64,000 bases of DNA from Lunularia cruciata (Eukaryota; Streptophyta; Marchantiopsida; Lunulariales; Lunulariaceae). The translations under genes were made by a program, and so were the position numbers. The notes under the pieces were generated by a model. It was not told the DNA's origin. It was given only the letters and a program-made list of their open reading frames with translations, and did not search any database. This document shows, piece by piece, positions 22,964 through 38,200 of the stretch. The stretch lies in NCBI GenBank assembly GCA_948567375.1, contig OX419762.1, forward strand, positions 67,001 through 131,000, written 5' to 3'. Within the stretch, counting starts at the first letter, position 1; each line of letters starts with the position of its first letter.

Positions 22964-25900
22964 TCAGGGTGTTGGATTCGGGTAGCGTTCGTGTACAATA
23001 TCAATTTCCGACAGTATTTCTGCAGTGAGTTTGACCTTAGAAGCTTCGACGATCTCTTTGAGTTGCCATGGCTTCGTGGCTCCAAACACAACACTCATTA
23101 AGAGTGGATTCCGCAATACAAAACCTGCAAGGGAACACAGACGAGAACAAGTCCTTGGACAGACTTATCTTGCTTTCATCACTAATGACTTCCAGTGTCT
23201 TGCTAAACTAGATCAGAAAAAACTCATGGTAATGGACAGACAAAGATCCTTACCCATAGCCAGGGCTATTGGACTAATACTGTGTCTCCTCGCAATCTCC
23301 ACGTAAGCCTGGGAAACAAAGCAAAACATGTAAGAGACACTTATAAAGTTATCTACCCTCATGTATAGAGTAATGGTTCAGTCATATTCTAGCTTTTTCT
23401 AGGTTTCAGGTGTTGAACATCACGGCTTACCTTGACTCGTTGTAGCGTACAGTGGCAAAAACATTCATTCTGGAGTGCAAGAACGTTTCTTGATGGATCC
23501 TCTAGCTATCGAGAGTGCTGACCGTGCATTATCCAGCACGATTTCTTATGATGAGCTTAAATGACATTAAATAAATCATGTGTCTGTACTGACGCTGACT
23601 GACTGGACATAATTTGATGAACAGAGTTGACTTTCTCTCCGCATATATTGTACCGAACTTTACTCTAGCCACACGAGATGATAGAATCTGGAGGGGAAAA
23701 GTAACCTTTATCAAACATAATTATTCCTACTGATTGTAAATCTCTGTAAATCTCTAACTGCCACACACTGAAATGAACTGTATGATGACAAGGAAATCTT
23801 TCTCCCTGACATCCTTAAAGTGTGAACTGAGTCCCGTAGACGGATATCAAGACGTTCATTGGACCGCACGGTAACACTATCACTTCCACAGAGCCGTCAT
23901 TATGCCGGAGTGGCTGTGCAGGAGCGTCAGTACCCCTTGTTTCTAGACGTGGGAGTGTGATGGTTTAGTGTAATCGTGATGAATTATCTTGAATTAAGGG
24001 GTACCCCAATCACAGAAACAAACCACAAAACTCCGAAAGAGAGGAGAAGAATATGGACTTTCTTTAGCTAAAGAACTGAAACGATGACATTTGATGCAGA
24101 GTGAAGGACATTCAATACTGGACCAGGCTACCAGACAGTTGAAGACACATCAAAAGATAGGCCGAATACGAACCAGAGCACGTGTGTCCTATAGAGAGTG
24201 AATGCCAGGAACTGCATATTGCGTTTTGCCGACAATTCTCCATCTTTACGATCTATCCTATATCGGTAGGGGCACAAGTTCAAAGCAAGCCATACAGTTA
24301 CGGCAGGTATGCAGTTCGGTTTTGAAAAGCTATATCGACCTTCAGCCTCTGCATAGCGTCCTGCATGATTTGGAATTCACAATTAGTTTGATACAGGGTC
24401 TCTAGATCTGCTCGATTCTACTCGGTGCAAATTATGGACATTGATCATACCATCTGCACACGTCAGACACTGAAGCAGACTGAATGACCTTGCATGCAAT
24501 CAGTTTACCAACCTCTGTAAAGGTTCAGACGCGCATCCTCCGCGCCGGATCCCGCTCTAAGATATTTCCCCGAGAGCAGACCCATGGCAAGAGGGCTATA
24601 AGCTAATAAGCTCACACTGACGATATGCACAATATGTTATAAGGTTAAAAATATTTAGCTCCTATGACACTCCATACTTATTTTTTGGCCCCTTGCAATA
24701 TATTGCAGCGAGGCTGTTCGAAATAATACAGCGATACTATAACGCAGTAGACGTCAGTACTGAAACTTACTGTTTATGGTGACAGCACTCCGCCAGTGTA
24801 GAGTCAAAGGTTCGACAAAGAAGATTATACGCGTTCTGCAGACGAATTTAAAAGGCCTCATTGTCAGGTGCAGTGATAGGGCTCTACACGACGAGAACTA
24901 CACCTGATATGTGCATTTGTCTTAATTGGATTCCACCACTGTCTAGGTCCGTTTAGCTCCACATGTACGAAGCATAGCTCTTGGAGGTCAATCTCTCTCA
25001 ATGGCTTGGAGGAACAAATTGAGACCTTAATCCTTGGCCCCAAGCTATTTAACCACATGAACATACAACTCAATCAGTTTCGTTACGAGCTTTTGGATGG
25101 TGACGAATTACAGGCTGCGTTTAGGGAGGTACCTGGATAGTAACAATACGTGGTAAAGCTTTATCAGATTCGGCCACTCGGCAAAACTCCATGACACCAT
25201 ATGCGGTCTCATTGCTCAAGCCTACTTGTCGTATCTGCACAAGATTTCTTGTAACAGTTTGAAATAAAGTTAAAAAGGATTCTATACGGGTCCAGCTAAT
25301 TTGACCCAAGTAGGAGAACCTGTTAGTAGGCAATACCTTTCCTGCCTGTACAGCTCTGCTAAGTGCCTCCAGCTGCTCTTCGATCGGCACTGATGAATAA
25401 TCAGCAGTTGGATCGTAGTCAACGTCACCAAACATAGGTACGTACCTGCAGAACCAATGTTGCCCAATGACAAACGTGTAAAGAATTGATCGACTGCCTA
25501 CTTCTACCAAACATTGAGAACGTGAGAAGGTCATGTAAAGGATGTTCTGTGGAAGATGTTGCAGAATCAAAACAGAGTCTCGAATTCATGGGCCGGAACA
25601 CAATAAGAAACTTCGCAAACTTTAGACCTTAAGGAAATGGTAGTAATCAACAAGACTAATGTCAGTGGTAGATTAGCATGATAGATAATGGAACATTTGT
25701 ATAACGAGTAGCACATCAGTTATGCTCATTCATTAGATTCTCAGTCGACCTAACTGACATAGGTTAGTGAAGAGTCATGTTACTGCCATCCTGTAACTGA
25801 TATAGAGAAATGAGGACGGAAGCCGTTTTCCTGTTTGATGACCAGCAGATCCAGAACTCACTGAATGCAAATGCTGTACACGAAAGTGTACAGCATGTAT

Positions 25901-27350
25901 GTAAAGTATGTAAAGTAAACAAGATAATGTATTAGTTTAAGTTAATTTTTAGTTTAATGACTTCTCTAGTTTTTATGGCTTTTGTTAGATTCCTCTAAAG
26001 CTCTACCATCTACTTAGGGTAAAGTGAGAGACAACCTTCTAGGTTTGCTTCTGGGTAATATATTGGTATATGAGAGCAGAAGCCGGGTTATCTAGAACTC
26101 ATGAAATGCAAATGATCAATAAGCAATATGTATATGATTCACAATGCTAGAATAGTGATAAATTTCTAAGGTAGAGTGCATCGAATGTAACCTGCAGCAA
26201 AGGCATAATTGAACAAATTGAGAATAACATATGTCTACCGTACTAGTAAACCAACATGAAATCAAGAACATCCATGCAAATGACTGCACGTAATAGGAAA
26301 CGTTATGTAAATCACCCGCCAGTAAGCAGTGCGTGAACGATAAAGATGAGAAACGTGGGCTGGAGTCGGGTAGGAACACAGTAGACGCAAGAGGTAGAGC
26401 CAGGAATCAATCAAAGAGTGGAGGAAAAATACTAGGGATGGAATTAGTTGGGGAATGGAAGAATGGAGCAATGCAAGAGTTATTGGATGGTGTGGCTGCA
26501 GAAATGGGTTGAAGTGTAACAGGGTAATGAGAGCGAAGCAAAAGAGGACAGGATATAAAGTATATTGCAACACGTGCTATGGACGCTTGAGTCCTTAGAC
26601 ACTTAACAACACAGGGAAGCAAAAAGCGGCCATAGTAAACCTCCACGAAAACACCTGCGACTTCATCAGTGCCTCACGCAGTCCGAAGTAGCTGACCAAT
26701 TGTCAGTAGTCCTCGCACCGAGTTTCTGCTCAAAAACTCAAGAGTGCCAAGGCAAACTTGGTTGCCCTCCTAAAGTGCCACTCATAAGTAGTAGGAATGT
26801 CAAAAGAACAGAAGAACCGAAATGGAAGTGTGCAAAGAAAGGGCAAGCACATAAATAAGCGCAGGAGTCTCAGCTTCATAATGAGTATCAGGCAAGAAAG
26901 AAAAGAATCCACATGCGTAAGAGGAGGGAAGAAACAGAGACATACCTGATGGATCCTGAAATCACAAACATTCATTAGTAGAGAGAAAATCCAGAACACA
27001 GCAATGAGAAATAGTCAAGCAGAGGTTTGTTACTAATACGAGTGGGGAGCAAGAAACCTCAGCGCTGCATGGGAAGGGTAGAGTGGAGAGCAAGAAACAT
27101 CAATGCTGCAGGGGAAGGGACTAGTCAACTCAAACAGGAGAAACAAAGGCGAAGTGTAAGAAGGAAAGAATATGAAGCAAAGAAGCCTGAGAAGAGTTAG
27201 GGCATCATGCGAAAGGGCAAAGAAAGGAGGCAAAATCTGCCTTGGTTGAAGTGAAAGACAAGGTGGGCCCACGTGTCCATAAGCGAAAGCCCCCCTGTCC
27301 ACAAGCAAACTATCAAAGTCCACATGGCAGAAAACCCAAATAGTGGTATG

Positions 27351-27443
<93 letters not shown>

Positions 27444-29202
27444 TATACGAGAACAGATGCCGTTCTGGGAACGGGTTATCCAGAACTCATGAGGTGCAAA
27501 TGATTGATAAGCAAGATGTACATAATTAACAATGCTAGAATAGTGAGAAATCCATAAGGTAGAATGCATCAAATGTAACTTGAAGCAAAGGCATAATTGA
27601 AACAAATTGAGAATAACATATGGCTAACAGACTAGTAAACGACCATGAAATCGAGAACTCTATGCAAACAACTGCGAGAAATAGGTAACGCTACGTAAAA
27701 GACTGCCAGTAAGCAGTGTGTGAACGATAAAAATAAAAAACGTGGACTGGAGTCGGGTAGGAACACTGTATACACAAGAGGTCCCATGAATCAGGCAAAG
27801 AGCGAAGGAAAAATATAGAGAGGGAATTAGCTGAGGAATGGAGGAGTGGAACAATGCGAGAGCTCTAGCTCTAGCTCTAGGGTTGTGTGGCTGCAGAAAC
27901 CTGTCTAAGTGTAACAGGGTAACGAGAGCGAAGCGAAAAAGGACAGGATATAAAGTATATCACAACAAGCGCTATGGACGCTTGAGTCCTGAGACGCTAA
28001 ACAGCAAAGGGGAAGCAGAATGCGGCCACAGTAAACCTTCACAAAAACACCTGTGACTTCATCAGTGCCTCACGCAATGCCGAAGTAGCTGAGCAATTGT
28101 CAGTACCCCTCATACCGAGTTTCTGCTCGAAAACTCATGAGTGCCAAGGCAAACTCGGTTGCTCCCCTAAAGTGTCGCTCAAAAGTAACGGGAATGTCAA
28201 AAAGAACAGGGGTGGAAATGTGGAAAGCAAGGGCAAGCAAAAGTGCAGGCATGCACTTAAGCGCTGGAGTCTTAGCCGCATAATGAAGATCAGTCCAGAA
28301 AGAAAAGAATCCACATGAGTAAGATGAGGGAAGAAATCGAGACAAACCTGATGGATCCCTGAAATCACAAACATTCATTAGTAGAGAGAAAGTCCAGGAC
28401 ACAACGATGGGAAAGAGTCAAGCAGAGGTTCCCTAGTGATACGAGAGTGGAGCAAGAAAACTTCAGCGCTGCACGGGAAGGGGATGAGTCAACTGAAGCG
28501 GGAAAAGCAGAGGTGAAGTGAATGAAGGTGAAGTATACCGTATATATAGGTATACGAGAACAGAAGTATACAGTATATATATGAATTCAGGAGTCAAGAA
28601 GGACTCCCAAACAACACTATGGTATACAGGCCTCCGGGTATATATATATATATATATAAAATATAGGACTTCTAATATACTCCTGATTTTATATAATATA
28701 TATATAATCCTGATTATAATATATTTATATATTGGTAAATGAGAGCAGAAGCCGTTCGGGGACCGGGTTATCCAGAACTCATGAAGTGCACAAGTGCACA
28801 TATTCGATAAACAACATTTACATGAATGACAGTGCTAGTGTAGTATGAAAACTTTAGTGCAAAATGCATCGAAAATAACCTGCAGCAAAAGTATAGGTGT
28901 AAAAAAGTAACCTGTAGCAAAGGCATAAGTGCAAGAAATTGAGAACACAGAACTGCTAATGGACAATAACGAACTTGAAATCGCGAGCAGCAACGCCAAC
29001 GTTGAAATCAAGAGCAGCAAAGCCAACGCGAGCGTGGGTTAGAGAGGTGGATGTAAGAGAGCTTGATAGTAGCAAGCATTTCGCGATTATTGCAACAGAA
29101 ACGGATAGAAATGTAAGAGTGTAACTATAGCGAAGCGTAAGAGGACAGGATAAAGTATATCATTCCCAGTGCTATGGACACTGGAGTCCGGATACGCTAA
29201 AC

Positions 29203-29277
<75 letters not shown>

Positions 29278-32200
29278 TCAGGAGTCTAGTAGAAGTCCCC
29301 TACAACAATATGGTATCCGAGCCTATGGGAAAAACTACTGGTGGGCTCAGATGAGCACCCCGCTTGGCAGAAAGAACATATGTTCTCAAATCTCTATAGA
29401 TACTAAGACCTTGATAACCATGGATATTTCTTTCCATTTGTAAGATAGCGAAATTTTTTCTGGATCAGGTGAAGAGGGTAATTTTTGGAGAAAAAGCTAT
29501 TTACAAGTTTCCTACAAACTAAAAGGTATGCCTTTCTGGAATTACATATTCGTCTATATCTACACACTCCGGTTTTATAAGCCCTAGTTTACATTTGGAG
29601 GAAATGTCGGAGAGAACATGTGGGAGCAAGATTGTCTTGATGTGAGCAAAGTGACGCAGCTCTTTCTTATCATAGATAGAGACAAAGATGTTGAAGTAGT
29701 CCTGGGTAATGCGACAGTCAAGATAATCACAGTGAGTGCCAAAATGAGTTCGGACTAACTCACAGGACAGTCTGGAATATATCCCACCACCTCTGGCAGC
29801 ATCTTCCTTATACATGAAATCCTTGAAATAATCAAGTCCTGAGCCTACCACAAGAAGATCACCGACATATATGCGAACTTGGGACAGGTCATGCAACAGG
29901 GCAACACCATTGGCATCCAGTAATCTCCTTATGAAATCAAGCTCATAGGTGAAGAGGTATAGGTTAGCCATGAAGACAGCACAAGGTGTCCCCACAGGAA
30001 TCCCAACCTTTTGACGGAAGAGCTGATTCCCAAAAGTGACGTAGAGGTTATCAAAAAGGAATAATATCCAACAGATAAAAAATTCCTTATCAACAGCCAT
30101 GAATTTGAGGTGTTATGCAGATTGAGAGATATTGTTTCTGTTTTTAAACAATCTATATTTGAAGTCAAGTGTAGAAGTCTCAACAAGTACCACAGTTTCT
30201 CTATTCAGCGTGAACTTGTAATGGAAAATAGATTTGATGAGAGTAGACAGCCCTGTTTTGAGATCATGGAAGTGGAACTTTGTATAAAGGGTGGTGAAAT
30301 CAAAACTTGAAAAAGAACTTTCTCCAGGGTGGCAGGAGTCTTCTGCGAACCAGAGTCTGGGGGAGTAGAGGATCTTGTCTTGCGTATTCTTTGCACCTTC
30401 TCAAGTAAAACAGGAACTCCAGAAGAGTCATCCAAGATCCAGCTAGAGTCTACCATCAGCCCCACAAGTAAGAATTCATTCCTCCAAAGGTCGTCGTTTG
30501 CAGAAGGTAGCAGTGCTTTGAAGAAGGAGCTTAGCCAGTGAAAAAGTTCAGATAAGGAAGTAGAGTATCCTGCAGCAATGAACCTAGGAACAGCAGGAGA
30601 CTTATGGAATTTCCAACCACAGCACAAGTAGGGGAGTTTCTTGAAATCCTTGGAAGTGTGAAATCCCTGAGAAGTAATGAAACTGTGGTGAGATAGTAAG
30701 AGCTGGGTTTGAGGAATCAATGAATGTTTATAGGTAATTGAAGGAGAATGAAGCTCATTGAGTAAAGTTTGAATGTAAGATTGTCTACAAAAGAATACAA
30801 AATTGTTAGGGACTTGACATGAGTAAAAAGGTACCTTGACCATATTGAACAATTGGAAGTTGTGGAACCCAAATTTGGCCATCGCTGCCATCAATGGAGT
30901 AAATTCAAAGTAAAAGAGCGAAGAACAGAGAGAGATTTTCCCAGGTGGCTGTGTTGTTGGAATCGTTGAAAAGCAAAACCTTCTATGTATCTATAAGTGT
31001 TTCCTATATTTGTTTGAATTAGTTCTCCTATAAGGGTGATTCCCAACATCAACACCTTGCATTTTGTGAAATCCTGAGTTGCTTGATATCATCTCAAGTG
31101 TGTTATTTTATTTCAGTGTGATGTTAATAAAGCTACGGGAGTGAATTTCTGTGTGCCAAGAGAGGTCTAGTATTGTTATGTATCAGTGATGTCTGATATA
31201 TCACACGTTAGAATGACTGCTAGACCTTCTACTTCAAGGAGCAGAAACAATAGTTCTCATCAGGTTATGGGCTCACAATCACTACCGGAATTGATGTGAG
31301 AACTCACAGAGAGAGAGAGAAACTGGGAAACATTAACTACATATCCTGGACTTTGGATATGAAGTCTATCTTAGACAGTTATGACTGTTTGGACTTGGCA
31401 TTAGAGGCTTATGATATAGACGAGCTCAAGTCCAACCAAGACGAGAGAGTCAAGCACTATACTACTCGAAGGTTTTTGCTTAAGGCTATGCAAGAGCCAA
31501 TCAGAGACCTAGTAGACACTTATGCTTGGAATTGGGAGATTTTGCATAAACTCAAGAGTTATTACTCTGTTGAGAAACTGGAGAGTTCCACATGAATCTG
31601 CGATGAAATGTGCACCTTGAAATTGCAAGATAGTGATAATTTTCTGAGAAAATGAAATGTGCAGTATGTACTCGATTGGTTGAACTAGTTGGTAATTCCA
31701 GAACTGGGATTATATAAGTACATGAGCATACTCTTAGAGCACACCTTTGCATCTACAATGTGAAATGTGTAACTCATGTGCTCTTAACTTAACTCTAAGG
31801 TGTTCACATGTAACTCATGTGAACAGTAGTCATGAGTGAACAGGAACTAACATGTCTATTATAAATCTAACAGATTTCACCATACATTTGTCAAAATTGC
31901 AGAAGTTCTTCAAGAGAGTCAAGGAAGTTGGGGCTTTAATTATTGAGAAATATGAGATCAACCATCTCTTAAGGACTCTCTCTTCAAGCTATCACTCTGT
32001 CCTAGTAGCTCTAGGTGTTTTACCTGTTGATGTTATCATATGGGATTATGTGATAAATAAATTGTTGGTGTTTAGCAGAGACAAAGAGATGAAGTTAAAT
32101 GAGTTGGGAGATGCTGCTCTACTCAGTGCTTCTTCTCATCCAAGAAGAGTGCCAGATAGAACAGAGAGTAAATCTGGGAAAGGAGATAGTATTGTTGATG

Positions 32201-35200
32201 ACAAGACTTGTTATTCTGTCATAAGAAAGGTCATATTGCACCTATATGTCCCAAGCAAGGAGAAAGGAGAGGGCGAGAGCTGAAGAAGGCAAACAAGAGA
32301 CCTCAACCAAAAAAGGGTCATCAATTTGGGAGTTCAACTTACAACAGAAAGGAGTGCCATGAGACAAAAACCAAGGAGGAGTGGTACTCAGTAGAAAAGC
32401 TAGATTGTGGAATGTTGGCAGAATCACAATTGTCCTCAAACGGTTCTGGATGGTTCTTGGATTCTGGAGCCACCTCTCATAACTGTTACCAGAAGGAGCT
32501 ATTCTCAACTCTTCAACCTCTAAAGATTCCCAAGAGTGCTCGTTGTGGACCTGGGATTCTGAATCCAGTGTTAGGAACTGACAAGTTCCTATTGCCTTCA
32601 TGGGAAGATCTAATACAAGTTCTTGTAAGAGTTATTTGGAAAATATGCTCTATGTTCCCAATTACACCAAGAATTTGATATCAGTGCAATCGCCTCATGG
32701 AGCATGGAGTGGATGTTTTATTTGAGAGCAACAGAAATCAATGCACTTTGAAGAAAGGAGAGTTGGTCCTTGGGTATGGTACTGCCAAAGAGAAGTTGTT
32801 CAAGTTGATGGAAGCTGATTGTTCTGATTCTGCATTGGTAGTAGAAGACAGAAATGATATCCATCTTTGGCATTTGAGGTTAGGGCACTTGTTGGAGCAA
32901 AAGCTACATGCTCTAGAGCCGGTAGTGGAAGGGTTGAAAGTAGATCCCAAAGGAACACTCGAATTTTGCATTGGATGTGCAGAAGATAAGGCACACAGCT
33001 CCTATCCCCAAGAAATCTTCATCTAGAGGTTCGGGCTCTCTAGATGTCATACATTATGATGTATGTGGATACATGACTGAGAAGTCATTGAGTGGAGCAG
33101 TCTACTATATTTCCTTTGTGGATGATTACGGTAGAAAGGACTTTATCTATCTCATGAAAAGCAAGGATGAAATACTGCGAAAATTCCAGAAGTTTGTAGC
33201 CATGGCTGAGTTGCACAGACTGGGAGGAAAGTCACACGGTTGATAACAAATGGAGGCAGAGAGTACAATAATGAGGATTTCCTCTCTTTTATTTCCGAGA
33301 AAGGAATTCTCCTTGATTGTACTGCCAAAGACAGTCCTGCACAGAATGGAGTTGCAGAAAGGTTGAATAGGACACTGGTGGACAAAGCATTGGCAATGCT
33401 CCAACATGCCAAGCTGGAGAGAAAATTTTGGGGTGTTGTTATTAGCACTGCAAATTTTCTTAGAAATATCAGTGGTACCACAGCATTGCAAGGAAGACCT
33501 CCTGAAGAATGATGGAGTGGTAAAGACACCTAATATTTTAGCTTTCAAAGTTTTTGGATGTCCTGCATATGTTCATATTCCCCAGGAGCAAAGGAGGAAG
33601 TTCACAAAGCAGGCCGAGAAAATGCTTTTTGTAGAATATGAAGAGGGACTGAAAGGATATTTCTGTACAATCCAAAATCTGGACAGATCATCAGAAGTAG
33701 AGATGTACTCTTTGATGAATTGGAGTGAGAGCAGTGATGAGTTGCAGAAGCAAGCTGATCAGTTTGATCAGCCTGATCAATCTATCTTCCCAAGCTGCAG
33801 AGTCAGTTCTTCAGATCAATCATCAGAAGAGCAATCTCTACCTGAGGCTGATGGTTCACCAAAGGAGAGTCTGAAGGTGTACAAAAGAAGGCCTAAACAG
33901 ACAATGGTTTCTGATTCTGATACTTCAGAAGATGACTCTCAGAAGCAGACTGCAGAATCTCTGAGTGAGATTCCAGAGATGTCAAGAGATGACATGAAAG
34001 TTCTGGGCACAGAGCCAAGAAGATCACATAGGGATAGAAACCTACTGACAGACTTGGCTTTCTATCAGCAGAGATGTTAGACATAATGAGGCAAATTAAA
34101 AAGATTGAAAAACAAGAGTCGAGAGACAAGTAGAATTCTGGAAATTGCAAGTCAAGGAAGATTGGAGAGTCAAGAAACGAAATTCGTGGAAGATGTAAGT
34201 GTCAGAGCACCGGAAGTATGATATTGCTCAGAGAATGAGGGGAGATGAGCAACGCGTATGAGAGACTGGATATAGGTAGATGAGAGCAGAAGCCGTTCTA
34301 GGAACAGGTGATCCAAAACTCATTAAATGCAGATGATCAGTAACCAAGATGTACTTTATGCACAATGCTAGAATAGTGATAAATCCATAAAGTAGAATGC
34401 ATCGAATGTAACCTGAGGCAAAGGCATAATTGCAACAAATTGAGAATAACATATATTAAATTAGATAATCTATAGTTTAGTGACTTCTTTGTTAGAATAA
34501 GACAAGTTAGTTGTTGTTCACGTTGCTACTGTTCACATGAGGTTGCTGTTCATGCATACTGTTCAAATGTTTTCCATGAGCTGCATGTGTTACATGAGCA
34601 ATATGGTAACACACATTCAGTACACCCTTCTATCTATATAATCCCAATCAGGAGTTCTTCTACTGGGTTGATTCCTAACACTTCCCTTTTGCATTTCATG
34701 AAACTATGAGCTGCCTAATATTATCTCAGGAGTGTTCTGTGATATCTCAATATTGGAGGCAATTTGTGCTGCGTGAATGAACTCGCTGTACTATCTTTGA
34801 AGGCTAAAAGAGAGTGAGTTGAGTTTTGTAGTGTGCAATCAAGAATGTCTACTCTGGTGAGACTATGAAAGCTGAGTGCTAGAATGTCTGATACATCAGA
34901 AGTCAGAATGACCGAGGATAGACCATCTACTTCAAAGAGCAAGAACAAAAGTTCTCATCAACATATATCTAAAAGACAGTGAACAACTTGAAATCGATAA
35001 ATAATAATAGGGAGGGAATTAGTTGGGGAAGGGAAGAGTGGAACAATGCGGGAGCTTAGTGGATGGTGCTGCTGCAGAGACATATCGAAGTGTAACAGTG
35101 TAACGAGAGCATAGCAAAAGAGGACAGGACATATAGGTATATGAGAGCAGAAGCCTTACCGGGAAAGAGTTATCCAGAACTCATGAAATGCAAATGGTTG

Positions 35201-38200
35201 ATAAGCAAGATGTACATGATTCACAATGCTAGAATGGTGATAGATCCATAAGGTAAAATGCATCGGATGTAGCCTGAAGCAAAGGCATAATTGAGAACAA
35301 TATATTGGTATACGAAAACGGCTTGAACAGAAGCCGTTCTGGGAACGGGTTATCCAGAATTCATGAAGTGCAAATGATCGATAAGCAATATTTACATGAC
35401 TCACAATGCTAGAGTAGTGTGAAATCCCTAAGGTAGAATGCATCAAATGTAACCTGCAGCAAAAGCATAATTGAAACAAATTGAGAATAACCAATGGCCA
35501 ACGGACTAATAAAGAACATGAAATCGAGAGCATCTATGCAAACGATAGCGAGGAATAGGAAACATGATGTAAGAACCCGCCAGTAAGCAGTGCATAAACA
35601 AAGATGAAGAACGTGGGTTGAAGTTGGGTAGGAACACTGCAGACACGAGAGAGCGAAACAAGAAGCAGTAGGAAGCAGTTAAAGAGCGCAGGGAAAAGAC
35701 TAGGGAGGGAATTAGTTGGGGAATGTAGGAGTGGAACAATACAAGAGTTCTCGGATGATGTGGCTGCATAAGTGGGTCAAAGTGTAAAAGAGTAACGAGA
35801 GCAAAGCGTAAGAGGACAGGATATAAAGAATATCACAACCAGCGCTATGGATGCTGGAGTCCTGAGACGCAAACAGCTAAGGGAAGCAGAAGGCGGCCAT
35901 AGTAAACTTCCACAAAAACACCTGCGACTTCATCAGTGCCTCACGCATGCCGAAGTAGTTGAGCAACTGTTGGTACCCCTCATACCGAGTTTCTGTTCAA
36001 AAACTCATGAGTGCCAAGGCAAACTCGGTTGCTCCCCTAAAGTGCCACTCAGAAGTAGTGAGAAACAAGAAGCATCAACGCAAGCAACACCATTGCAAGA
36101 AAACTCAGCGCTGCACGGAAAGCGACGAGCGGGGAGCAAAAAACCTCAATGCTACACAAGAAAGGACTAGGCATGTCAAGCGGGAGAAACCAAGGCGAAC
36201 AGAGAAGCAAGTAAGAGCACAGGAAAGAAAGTAGGGCATCTCGCTGCTCCCCTAAAGTGCCGCTCAGAAGTAGTGAGAAACAAGAAGCATCAGCGCAAGC
36301 AACACCATAGCAAGAAAACTCAGTGCTGCACAGGAAAGGACGAGCGGGGAGCAAAAAACCTCAATGCTACACAAGAAAGGACTAGGCATGTCAAGCGGGA
36401 GAAACCAAGGCGAATAGAGAAGCAAGTAAGAGCACAGGAAAGAAAGTAGGGCAAACCATGGAAGCAAATGCAACCTCGTGTTAAATGAAGGACCAGGTGG
36501 GCCACGTGTCCATAAGGCCTTCGATGAAAATCCATATATCAGAAAAAATCCCAAATAGTGGTATTCAGTAGATATAAAACACTTCAGGAGTCAAGATGGT
36601 ATGCAAGTCTTGATAGTATGTGTACATATTGGTATATGAGAGCAGAAGCTGTTCTGGGAACGGGTTATCCAGAACTCATGAAGTGCAAATATCCAATAAA
36701 CAACATTTACTTAAATCACAATGCTAGAATAGTATTAAAGCTGTAATGTAAAATGCATAGAAAGTAACTTGCAGCAAAGGCATAATTGAAACAAATTGAG
36801 AATACTGGATTGTCAATGGACAGTAAAGACTGAGAAATCGAGATCAGCAATGTCAACATTAGCAAGGAATAGAAAGCGTGATGTGAGAGTCTGCCAGTAA
36901 AGAAAGTGAAATAGAGAGCAGCAATGCAAACGATAGCGAGAGGAATAGGAAACGTGCAGTAAGAGCCCACCAGGAAGCAGTGCATGGACTAAGATGAAGA
37001 ATGTGGGCTGGAGTTGGGTAGGAACACTGTAAACAAGAGGTCGAGGCAGGAAGCAGTCAAAGAACGAAGGGAAAATACTAGGGAGTGAAATAGTAGGGGA
37101 ATGGAGGAGTGGAACAAAACAAGAATGCTCGTAGGATGTGGCTGCAGAAACGGGTTGAAATGTAAGAAGGTATCGAGAGCGAAGCGTAAGAGGACAGGAT
37201 ATAAAGTATATCACACCCGGCGCTATGGACATTGGAGTCCAGAATGCTAAACAACTGAAGGAAGCAGCAGGCGGCCATAGTAAACCTCCATGATAACACC
37301 AACTACTTCATTAGTGCTTCACACGGTGCCGAAGTAGCTGAGCAATTGTCAGTACTCCTTGTCCCAAGTTTCTACTTGAAAACTCATGAGTGCCAAGGCA
37401 AACTCGAGTGCTTCCAACAGTGCTGCCCTAAATAATAAACAGCCATCTTTCAACAGTGTCACACGAAATAATAAACCGCCAGTGGAAGGTTACAGAAATG
37501 GAAGGCTACAAAAGTGAACAAATGGAGCTGAAGGTCCCCCAAAAGAGCAGAAATCGGACAAACGCAGAATGTAACCATAAACTAAATAGTGAACAAGAGA
37601 AGGAAGAAAATAAAATCAAAAGCAAGAGAGTGTGAGTGATTTGAGACATCCCTAGAAAATGCCTGCAAGGACAGCGACTATCAGTGTTAGCAGCAAGTAA
37701 AACCAGAGAGTGAACCACGAAGAACCCAGGAGGAGTTAGTAGGAAAACAAAGGAATGAGCAAAGTTGGTTGAGTGTATATATTGGTAAATGAGAGCAGAA
37801 GCCATTCTGGGAATGGATTATCCAGAACTCATGAAGTGCACAAGTGCACATATTCGATAAACAACATGTACTTCAATTACACAACATGTACTTGAATTAC
37901 AGTGCTAGTGTAGCATGAAAGCTTTAATGTAAAATGCATCAAAAATAACCTGCAGCAAAAGTATAAGTGCAAAAAAGTAACCTGCAGCAAAGGCATACGT
38001 GCAAAAAAGTAACCTGCAGCAAAGGCATAAGTGCAAGAAATTGAGAATACCGTACTGCCTATGGGCAATAATGAACTTGAAATTGAGAGCAGCAAGGCCA
38101 ACGTGAGCGTGGGTTAGAAAGCTGGATGTAAAAAATAATGAAGTCGAGAGCAGCAATGCAACCGAAAGCGAGAGGCATAGGAATGGTGCTATGTGCTGTA

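Noticed and set aside
23434-23492. A candidate reductase exon ending ...CAACGAGTCAAG before gtaagc
   Set aside because: It has a strong donor, but its phase does not fit the neighbouring exons, and 24296-24360 supplies the expected protein segment in the right phase.
27033-27605. A 190-residue frame containing a long Ile-Tyr repeat
   Set aside because: It is the translation of a (TA)n microsatellite inside noncoding repeats; both strands give the same pattern.
37950-38035. Triplicated phrase 'gtaacctgcagcaaaggcat' as a possible CRISPR-like array
   Set aside because: Spacers are too short and similar, the phrase is part of the U family, and the DNA is plant nuclear.
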